A stretch of DNA of 64,000 bases from assembly GCF_900964775.1 (NCBI RefSeq), contig NC_041820.1:1491001-1555000 (forward strand), given 5' to 3'. The notes under the pieces were generated by a model. It worked only from the letters and a program-made list of their open reading frames with translations, had not been told where the DNA came from and did not search any database. Shown here one piece after another: positions 56,394 through 64,000 of the stretch. The first letter of the stretch is position 1, and every line of letters starts with the position of its first letter. The DNA comes from Scleropages formosus. Its lineage: Eukaryota > Chordata > Actinopteri > Osteoglossiformes > Osteoglossidae. Both the position numbers and the translations under genes were made by a program.

Positions 56394-59300
56394 ATGGCGA
56401 TGGCGGCGGCGAGGAGCTCCGCGGTGGAGAACGGGGCTCCCCGGGGGTCCATCCGACGGCCGCTCCTCCGTTCACTCATCCGCTTCCTGCTGCTGGCGGC
56501 CGCGCCGCTCGTGGCCGTGGGCTTCGCGTGGTACCGGAGCGCGCGCCTGGAGGAGCGGCGGGTACGTGCGCTGCTGGATGGTGGGGTTGTGGGGTTGTAC
56601 AGTAATCTGCACGCTTTTCATTATTTTGCGCTTGTGATTAATTTAAAGATATTTTGTAAATATTTAGTATGAGAATAAAACAAGATCCGGCGCCACGTAA
56701 CAACTTTTCTCCCGGATTTGTGAACCAACCATCTCGCCCCCCCCCGACATTACGGGTGTTCGGTCGGGTGGGGAACAGGCCCCTCCCCCAACCGGGAAGC
56801 CCCGCCCATCTGCCATTAGAACAATGCTCCCAAGCACGCGCACACGCGGGTCGCGCACCGATGCGAAACACGGAGATTGTCGCGCGCCTCGGGGGGTTTC
56901 CTCGCAATAGGTCGCGCAGCTGGTCGGGTGGTGGTTGTTGGGTTGTGTCCCACCCCTTCCACAGACAGTTAACAGAACACACTGGTACAGAAGTCCAGTC
57001 TCACATGTACACAAGTGCTGGGTATATAAGAGTAAAGACATACATTTAAAAAGAAATAAAAGTAGTTCACACTGCTCAGAACTTACCCTGGTACTTTACC
57101 CTGAATTGGCACAGCGAAAACAACCTAGTGGTATAAATGGGAAAATGACCGTAAAGTCGGTTTTCATGGTAACATTTGTAGACAACAGTGTAAATAAATG
57201 TTGTCCATAATAAAGGTTAAAGGAGGAAAATGAGCAGCGGCGAATGAGCCGGTTTCCTGTTTGTCGAACCCCTGTTGTTCGTATCGTTTGCGCTCCGCCA
57301 CCCCTCCGGACAGGAAGCCGGTCTGCGGGCCCTGGGTGCCGAGGGCCTGTTCCTCTTCTCCTCCCTGGACACGGACCGCGACCTGTACCTCAGCCCGGAG
57401 GAGTTCAAACCCATCGCCGAGAAGCTCGCAGGTGTGTACCGAGCGACCGTACCGGTGACTCCCTTAGCCCTGTTGAGCAGCGTCTGAACCCCCCCCGTCC
57501 GCAGGGCTGTCTCCACCGGCCGAGTTCGAAGAAGAGGAGGATCGAGACCCCAACGGCGAGACCCTGACGGTGGAGGCGAGAATGCAGCCCCTCAGGATGG
57601 ACACCATGACCAAGAGCAAGGACGGCTTCCTCGGGGTACGGTCGACATGACCTGGCTGGGTTTTGGCAAGACGTCCTTCGAACCGAGGCCGTGACGCTCT
57701 GTCCGGCCGGAACGCGTCCGTGGGCGTGGGGGGGATACACCGTTCTTACCGTGCGCAACCACTGCTGGTGCGGAATGAGTGGGAGGACTGGGTCGAAACT
57801 GGACCACGCAAACGCCTCTGTAGACTCCGGACAGTCTGTTAACTCGCAGCCTGGGGGTCGAAACAAAAAACCCACAGGGTCTGTGAATGTGGCGTTGCCT
57901 AGCAACCGACCAAGGGCGTCGTTCGTGCTGAAGCCAGCAAAAACGTGGCATTGTATTGCCCGCCGCAGATGTGCTCCCCGTGACCCGACCTCACGGGTGG
58001 GCTCGTCCCTCCAGGTTACCCACAGTTCCCTGAGTGGGCTGCGTTCCTGGAAGAGTCCGGCTGTGCCGTCCACGGTCATCTCCGCCCGCCAGTTCAGGGC
58101 CTTCCTGCCGCCCAAGGACAAGCTGGACGTCGGGGACGCTTGGTGGATTGTCCCCAGTGAGCTCAACATCTTCACCGGGTACCTGCCCAACAACCGGTAC
58201 CAGCCACCCCCACCGCGGGGGAAAGAGGTACCGTACCACGAAACGCCTTTGCCAACATTAGTCTGTGTGTCATCGTGCGTGAGATTAATTACCATAATTG
58301 GAATGAGTAATGCAGACAGTGTTTCCTGCTCTCCTTAAACCGCTGCTCATCCTTCCTCCTCATTGCTTTTGCCAACGGTGTTGTCTCTGCTCATCTCCAG
58401 GTGATCATCCACTCCCTGCTCAGCATGTTTCACCCGCGGCCTTTCATCAAAACTCGTTTCGCCCCCCAGGGGGCTGTGGGGTGCATCCGCGCCGCCAGCG
58501 AGTATTACTTCGACATCGCCTTCAGGTGAGCCTGCGACCAGGTAAGAGGGTGACAGTAAAGTCCACTTGGTTCGTAGTGGTTAGAGCCGCTGCCTTGCGC
58601 TCAAAGGACCCGGGTTCAAATCCTACCTTCTGCCGTAGTGCCGTTGACTCAGGTACTTAGCCAGAACCAATGCAGTAAAAGGAAAAGCAGCAGATGAACA
58701 AACAAATAATATTAGGAAGAAAGCTTGAAAAACAAGTGTTTTTTCTTTTTTTAAATTGATGCAGATTAAACTGATACTTGTGACGCTCGATGAGTCCAGT
58801 TTGGGATCATTAAGGAGTCGGACATTATTAGACGAGCCCAGACTACTGTCCCCTGGAGCTCTTCAAGGTGAGACGTCTCTCGGTGGTTTATAAACACACG
58901 CCCCGCTGTCCCCCACAGGATCCACGCGGAGTTTCAGCTCAACGACGTTCCCGATTTCCCCTTCTGGTTCACTCCGGGGCAGTTTACGGGCCACGTTCTC
59001 CTGTCTCGGGACGCCTCGCACGTCCGCGAGTTCCACCTTTACGTGCCGAATGACAGGTACTGTGGTTCCGAGACTAAATGCGGACAATCAACACACCCGT
59101 AAGAAGCGGTCGCGTGACTCCTGGGCTGCGGGATCATGGGAAACGGTCCCCGGGGGTCTCGCAGCCCGGTCAGCGTCCAGCGGTCTTCCCCTCTGTCCAC
59201 TGCTAAGGTCACTCAACGTGGACATGGAGTGGCTGTACGGGGCCAGCGAGAGCAGCAACATGGAGGTGGACATCGGCTACCTTCCGCAGGTACCGTGCTC

Positions 59301-62026
59301 CGTGTTCTCGCTGGGGTGCGAGGCTGCGGGGGTCACGGGTCTGAGGGTGTGCGTTCACCTGTCCTCCTCAGATGGAACTGCAGGCTACTGGACCATCGGT
59401 TCCCACCTTCATTCATGACGAGGAGGGCAATGTGATTGATAGCCGGGTGGGCGGAGCCGGTGGGGACCCCGTCCAGTTTGTGTTTGAGGAGATACACTGG
59501 AAGTCGGAGATCAGTCGCGAGGAGGCTGCTCGGCGCATGGAGGTCACGTTCTACCCCTTCAAGAAGGTCGGTGTCATCGAGCTGATCGGATCAGCCTTGT
59601 AGTTCCCTGCTGAAAAGTGTCAGATCAATAAGAGCAACTGGGACAAGTAATCCGTTCATAATTCATTCTGTTAGTAACAAAAGTGACTGGAGTTACAAAG
59701 TCCCGGTTATTAGAAGGTTAGTAATACACACCCATTCATCAGTTTTACAGATGAGATTCCATAAAAATGTTGGTTATAGCCATAATAAATAAAAACACTG
59801 ACTTCTTACTTGAATTTTTCTAAACTACATTAAAATTCTTTGTCTCCATTAAGTCCCGTTGAAAGCCAATTGGTGACTGTTTCATCCCATAAACATGTGC
59901 AACATTCCTCATCTTGTTATTGATCACCAGCACTCAGGAATTCCAGACAGGAGCTTTACAGGTGGGTTGAAGTGGTTCCGCATAAGGGCGCTCTTTACTG
60001 CCATCTACAGGCTGGGCAAGTAAACACAAGTCACATTTGCTCCATAACAAATAATTTTACAAAAATTATCTTTAAAAATCCCTAAGTTGACCATTCATAA
60101 CATGAGGAGCCAATACGGTCTTCAGATAGAAGGGGAAGTCAGAGAAAGCAGAATGAGGGCAACTCCGTGACCAGCCACCGGATCACTTTATTGATGTGGC
60201 CATAGGGTTCCCTGGAGAACCTTGGGTGCAAGTTCACCGTTCTTCTCTGTCCTTTAGGTGGAATACCTGCCTTTCTCGGAGGCCTTTGACCGCGCCCAGG
60301 CAGAGAAGAAGCTGGTGCACTCCATCTTACTGTGGGGTGCACTGGACGACCAGTCCTGCTGAGGTGAGACGAACCGTTGTGTGACTGCATGACCGCATTT
60401 CCAGCCCAGAATGGCAGCGGTCATTGGAGTATTTCCAGTCCAGAACCTTCTTGAAGGACCCTTCACAAGTCCAGTTACACACGAAGTACAGGGATTACGT
60501 GGCGATGTGTATATGCGATATAATTAATATATGTGGTATTCCCTCTGGAAACTTCCCTCTGCCTCGATCCACAGGTTCGGGGCGAACTCTCCGGGAGACA
60601 GTCCTGGAAAGTTCGCCCGTCCTCGCTCTGCTCAACCAGAGCTTCATCAGCAGCTGGTCCCTGGTGAAGGAGCTAGAGGACCTTCAGGTGAGGTGGCACG
60701 TGGTGGTGCACAAAGTTATCGATACATGCGGTATTTACACCTGGAAAAACATGGTACACTTGTCACCTGTTATTTGATTCTAAAACTTTTGCAAGAAGTG
60801 ACAGGATATTGAAACACCAGATAATGAAATTAATGAAATAATGAAATTCCAAGCCCATCTCATGTTCACTGTAAGTGATGCCTAATATCATATGGAGAAA
60901 TGAGTGCAACACATTAACGTAGTTTTGCCTTTTTTGCTGTTCGGTCCTGGAAAATAACTAAAATTCCACCAACACCACATTTTTTGAAGTTGGCAGTTTA
61001 GTAACAAACCTTCTTCATCACTCCAAGTTTTTATTTATTTAAATCTACATTTGGAATAAGGGCATTTTTTAAAAAGAAATCTTTATGCTTATCTTTTTTT
61101 GTTCTATTCTGAATTATAAATAAATTCATAAATAAAAGGTGCAATTTTTATACTTGTTTTTTTAAGGTTTATTGGGTCTGAAAGATAATAGTGAGCTACT
61201 CATCGTAACTTTAACGTGTGAGAGGACTGTTTTAAGTGAGGTGAAGGCTGAGAGCGTGGGTACACAGTTCCCACAATGCAGTGCGTCTCAGTCGCTCTCG
61301 CACAGCTCTTTGGCGCACTTTTCAAAGGCCGCCTCAGCTGGACGGAGCTTCGTGGCCCAGACCGCATGCGCCCCACCGAACGAATGGCCATCCGGCCCGA
61401 TTAATGATAAACGGTATTAATAAGCTGACTGGACACATGAAAAAACAGGTATCAGGCTAACAGGGTGAGGGTATCTGACTCATTACCATTTTACATCAGA
61501 AGGTAGAAGGAGCAAAGCAGCAGTGCAAACTTGGAATGGACAAAGATCTTAATTTCTATGTGTTGATACTGATTGATGTGGGGGTTCTACCCACCAGGCT
61601 GACCCCCAAAATCCCACCCTAAGCCACTTGGCTGCACTGCACCTCGAGAAATACAACTTCCCCGTGGAGATGATGTTGGCTCTTCCCAACGGCACCGTGG
61701 TAAGCGGCTGGACGCGGGGCACCATCTTAAGGGCTCGGCCCATGTCGTACTGCACCGTATCTCAATTTTGCATCGCAGTGACAGGCGCCTCCCTCCTCCT
61801 CGAAAGCTATGCATAACGGTGCAGCACTCTGATGTAGTTCTGACCTCCTTTCCAGGTTCACCACATCAACGCAAACTACTTCCTGGACCAGACGGCCATG
61901 AAGCCCGAGGAGGATGACGGTACAATGTTCAGTTTCTCAGGGGGCTTTGAGGACCCCTCCACATCCACCTACATCCGCTTCCTGCAGGAAGGGCTGGAGA
62001 AAGCCAAAGAATACCTGGAGCAGTAG
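56394..62026 (+). CDS. selenon: Selenoprotein N
   Basis: This is an ER membrane glycoprotein containing selenocysteine. It senses luminal calcium and activates SERCA; in human its loss causes SELENON myopathy. Twelve exons lie at 56394-56561, 57314-57431, 57505-57635, 58015-58227, 58401-58525, 58919-59056, 59208-59289, 59372-59566, 60258-60363, 60575-60687, 61598-61699 and 61856-62026, giving 1,662 nt, or 553 residues with Sec. Residues 20-45 ([20 protein letters not shown]) form the signal anchor. An EF-hand loop lies at 75-86 ([12 protein letters not shown]). The redox motif SCUG has Sec at 425. [16 protein letters not shown] before it and [12 protein letters not shown] after it match the family almost exactly. 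ATG 56,394 is the first in frame; 56,400 is an alternative two codons on. The human insert between EF-hand and the next domain (Alu-derived exon) is absent. Recoding signals are listed separately. Confidence 0.98.
57894..57906. promoter_or_regulatory. X-box-like palindrome in selenon intron 3
   Basis: GTTGCCTAGCAAC is the same 13-mer as the dynlt1 X-box read on the other strand. Here it lies inside an intron, so its role is open. Confidence 0.4.
58570..58720 (+). mobile_element. tRNA-derived SINE in selenon intron 5
   Basis: It shows the head TTCGTAGTGGTTAGAGCCGC, the B-box CGGGTTCAAATCCTACC and the middle TGTAGTACC-like segment (GCCGTAGTGCCGTTGACTCAG), then an A-rich end without a clear L2 tail. 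Confidence 0.7.
60360..60362 (+). other. selenon: Selenocysteine UGA codon of selenon
   Basis: In-frame TGA within TCC TGC TGA G, giving S-C-U-G as in all animal SELENON proteins. The exon ends one base later (donor GTGAGA at 60,364), so the Gly codon is split over the junction. Conservation on both sides and the recoding signals below show it is read as Sec, not stop. Confidence 0.96.
60580..60618 (+). promoter_or_regulatory. selenon: Selenocysteine redefinition element (SRE) stem-loop
   Basis: GGGCGAACT at 60,580-60,588 pairs perfectly with AGTTCGCCC at 60,610-60,618 (9 bp, 21-nt loop region). In spliced mRNA the stem starts exactly 6 nt after the UGA, the position reported for the SELENON SRE, which boosts UGA readthrough. 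The UGA and the stem are in different exons, so the element is complete only after splicing. Confidence 0.85.
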
Positions 62027-62179
62027 AGAGCGTGCGCATGTGTGAGAAAGAGAGAACATTCAGGTGAAATCCTCTCTCTCCAAAAGCCCAGATGACCGTC
62101 CACCTTTGACCTGCCGTGCTTTCGCTGTAAACTCCGAAGTGTCTCCGGGGAAGTTTAATTCTGAATATGGCAGCTCACA

Positions 62180-62194
62180 CCAGCAGGGGGCGAC
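62180..62194 (+). promoter_or_regulatory. Candidate CTCF site
   Basis: CCAGCAGGGGGCGAC matches the CTCF core consensus at 13 of 14 positions. It lies in the selenon 3' UTR near the boundary to the convergent TLDc gene. Confidence 0.4.
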
Positions 62195-62602
62195 ACTCAC
62201 ACCAGCAACTGGTGCCTGAGGATCTTTCCGTTGACGTTTTCTGTAGCGCGAGATCTCTACCCATCATCACCAATCGTCCGTAACGAACAACACGAACAGT
62301 CACATCTGGAACAGTGTTTTCTGCACAGCTGGGTTTTCCATGGAAGGTCCTGGGCGATCACTGCTGCCTCCATGCTAATGAAGTGACTTTTATTACCAAA
62401 ATATAGAAGAAAGCTAAGACTGCACTACATACTGTTACTACTCATTATTGTACTCATGTTTTGTATTACTGTTAGTACCGTGCAATAGGTAAAGGAGCTG
62501 CGTTTCACTGCGTTTCGTTTCTCACCGCTCTTCTCTATGAAAGTCAGCCGCTTCTCTTGGGAGGGCGAGAAGGTTCGAGAACCAGCGGACTTTGGCGCTT
62601 TG

Positions 62603-62649
62603 TGAAGGCCTGTTCCGAAAGCCCCCCCACGGGTGGGGGCAGGCCCGAT
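62603..62649 (+). promoter_or_regulatory. selenon: SECIS element candidate (form II)
   Basis: The parts appear in the right order. The 5' quartet strand is UGAA. Helix II is GGCCTGTTCC/GGGGCAGGCC, 10 bp with two G-U pairs. An unpaired AAA follows 12 nt after the UGA, then a short C/G helix III with apical loop, then the 3' quartet strand CGAU. It lies 577 nt after the stop and before the poly(A) signal. SECIS elements recruit SBP2 and the Sec-tRNA factor eEFSec. I assigned it by eye; no covariance search was run. Confidence 0.7.
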
Positions 62650-63047
62650 GTCACTGCCGAGGACCACGGAAGCCGTCTGACTCGCCAGCGGTGGAGGGAG
62701 CGGTGGCTGAGAGTGTCGAAAGTGTAAAATGTGGTGGAACCGGAACAGTCCAGAGTGGGGACCATCTAGTGAATGGGCGGACCGTGCCATCACTGATCAT
62801 CGCCCCAGTTATTTCACCCTGGGGCCCAACGGCCTCTTGCGACAGCCTCCCCTGCCTTCGTTTACTCCGTTTAGTGTAAATGTAGAAAAGTACTTATTTT
62901 TATTTTAAACCAGGGAAAGGTTGGTAATGGGTTCCGGTGCGTAAATAGCTCATCTTGTGCTGAATGTTGTCAAGAGGGGAAGCCCCGAAATGCACCTTGT
63001 CACACACACCACTGAGCTCCAGTGCCCTTCGTTGTGCCAAAAATAAA

Positions 63048-63257
63048 ATGTCTTTTTCCAAACTGCTGCTTCTGTCCCTTGTTCTCGTGTCTCTGCTAGC
63101 GGACGTCAGTGCGGACGGCCTGGGGGCAGTGAAATGCTCACTGTACCTGCTCCTGGTAGTTCACACCTTTATTCATACTATACAGGCTGAACAGTGTAAA
63201 CTGTCATGTACACATGTAGGAGTTACAGTACGCAGCAAGGGTGCAGGAACAGGTTAG
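63048..63257 (+). other. Short ORF with signal-peptide-like start, doubtful
   Basis: A 69-codon frame starts MSFSKLLLLSLVLVSLLADV, which looks like a signal peptide with a cleavage-like ADVSA. The rest is unlike a known protein. The ATG directly follows the selenon poly(A) signal. It could be the first exon of a small secreted protein, or chance. No matching later exon is seen within the window. Confidence 0.15.
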
Positions 63258-63618
63258 TTATTCTAGAAATAAAGCATTTCCTAACTGATGTGTCATGTTT
63301 AAACCAACCCAGGAGTCGCTCATCATCACCCCCACCCTCACCGTCCCCTTTGAACAAAGGGCTGAAGTGTGTTTACACACAGTCTTCCCAGTCAAACCTT
63401 TCACAGACGGACCAGCTGACATGTAAACGGTGGCAATGTCACACTGAGGGCTCGACGCGGTGCTGGGACGCAGCCCAACGGCCTCCAGGAAGGGGGATGG
63501 CGGAAGCAGAGGCTGCGGGTGGCTGTGTCCAGTAGGAGGCGCTACCCTCCCTCCTTCCTCTTTCTCAGCAAGGAGTCTGCTGGTGAAGTCGTCCTCCGGT
63601 CTCCAGGGGGCGACGGTC
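63066..63618. other. Intergenic or 3' UTR of the TLDc gene
   Basis: Apart from the doubtful short ORF, nothing is recognised. The part next to 63,618 should be 3' UTR of the TLDc gene; I see no clear AATAAA on the minus strand. Confidence 0.4.
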
Positions 63619-63754
63619 TCAGCAGAAAGTCCACACCTCCAGCTCCACGACGCGGAAGTCGTCCGCCCCGGCAAGGCAGCGGTTGTCAAAGGTGCAGCAG
63701 GGGCTACTGCGGCCGAGGTAGAGCATCTCGTCCAGCCACAGGCCGAAGTGACCG
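63619..63754 (-). CDS. TLDc-domain protein, last exon (gene continues beyond window)
   Basis: This minus-strand exon has an acceptor CCCTCCCCAG|CGGTCAC at 63,755 and a TGA stop at 63,619-63,621. It encodes the end of a TLDc domain: HFGLWLDEMLYLGRSSPCCT, then FDNRCLA and DDFRVVELEVWTF. The pattern GLWLD...GRS..C.TFDN...DF....EVW is the family signature found in OXR1, NCOA7, TLDC2, MEAK7 and TBC1D24, proteins linked to oxidative stress defence and V-ATPase. I cannot tell which member it is; the rest lies to the right. It is convergent to selenon. The following intron contains a long CA repeat. Confidence 0.8.
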
Positions 63755-63812
63755 CTGGGGAGGGGGACAGAGTGGCGAAAAATGTGATTTGGAGAGCTGG
63801 CAGTGCACAGAT

Positions 63813-63813
<1 letters not shown>

Positions 63814-63856
<43 letters not shown>
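63814..63856. repeat. (AC)n microsatellite
   Basis: About twenty-one perfect AC units in the intron of the TLDc-domain gene, 60 bp upstream of its last exon. Confidence 0.95.
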
Positions 63857-64000
63857 ACTGTTTTCATCACTTGCGTTAGATACTTGTCTACGAGGTTCAA
63901 AGCAAAGATCCCTTCCTGAAGCTCCTCTACTTCTGTCCAAGGTACGAGGTGAACTGAGGGCGTTTCCTCAAGGCCTTCGCACCTGCAGTCGCTCGCTAGT

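Larger units (their letters stand above)
62027..63065 (+). other. selenon: selenon 3' UTR
   Basis: It runs from the TAG stop to the AATAAA at 63,042-63,047. It contains a CTCF-like site (62,180-62,194) and the SECIS candidate (62,603-62,649). A further inverted repeat, AAAGTC/GACTTT with CCGCT/AGCGG, lies at about 62,538-62,592, just 5' of the SECIS. Confidence 0.65.

Noticed and set aside
57405-58295. A 296-codon minus-strand frame
   Set aside because: It is antisense to GC-rich selenon exons 2-4 and their introns.
62520-62592. Inverted repeat as the SECIS of selenon
   Set aside because: It has a stem (AAAGTC/GACTTT) after ATGA but lacks the 3' GA strand and the AA bulge; the structure at 62,603-62,649 fits better.

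Overview
The window is nuclear DNA of a ray-finned fish. Eight protein-coding genes with ordinary vertebrate exon-intron structure can be read almost to the base, and the 3' end of a ninth runs off the right edge. The rpl13a N-terminus is of the fish type (MADRFNKV), and the non-coding DNA carries tRNA-derived SINEs and L2-clade LINE pieces with the 3' tail typical of teleosts. An early-branching teleost, perhaps a bonytongue relative, is my guess from the SINE type and is not proven.

Layout: 1-15,089 is gene-poor, with no coding exon I can support. Then come hnrnpr (-, 15,932-20,057), rpl13a with intronic box C/D snoRNAs (-, 21,795-24,869), a tRNA-Trp(CCA) gene (+, 25,038-25,109) directly followed by an L2 LINE fragment, atp5if1 (-, 26,826-28,093), zmpste24 (-, 30,831-35,135), dynlt1 (+, 36,704-37,917), rlf (-, 40,121-52,824), znf593 (+, 54,421-55,088), selenon (+, 56,394-62,026) and the last exon of a TLDc-domain gene (-, 63,619-63,754). 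Pieces of human 1p36 (hnrnpr, selenon, znf593) and 1p34 (rlf, zmpste24) lie together here, with rpl13a and dynlt1, which sit on other human chromosomes.

The genes are mostly unrelated housekeeping functions: RNA binding, ribosome, mitochondrial ATPase control, prelamin processing, dynein light chain, transcription factor, 60S assembly, and an ER selenoprotein. Several are arranged head to head (zmpste24/dynlt1, rlf/znf593) or tail to tail (dynlt1/rlf, selenon/TLDc gene).

The most interesting signals are RNA-level or regulatory. selenon has a full selenocysteine decoding set: a UGA, a redefinition stem-loop 6 nt downstream but in the next exon, and a form-II SECIS candidate in the 3' UTR. rpl13a introns 2, 4, 5 and 6 each hold a box C/D snoRNA or candidate, two of them without a recognised mammalian counterpart. 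dynlt1 has two RFX X-box motifs. The rpl13a/tRNA-Trp interval has an 18-bp palindrome made of two bZIP sites. Microsatellites sit directly at splice sites in atp5if1 and zmpste24. I saw no CRISPR array, operon-like system, virus-like element or other clearly novel gene system.
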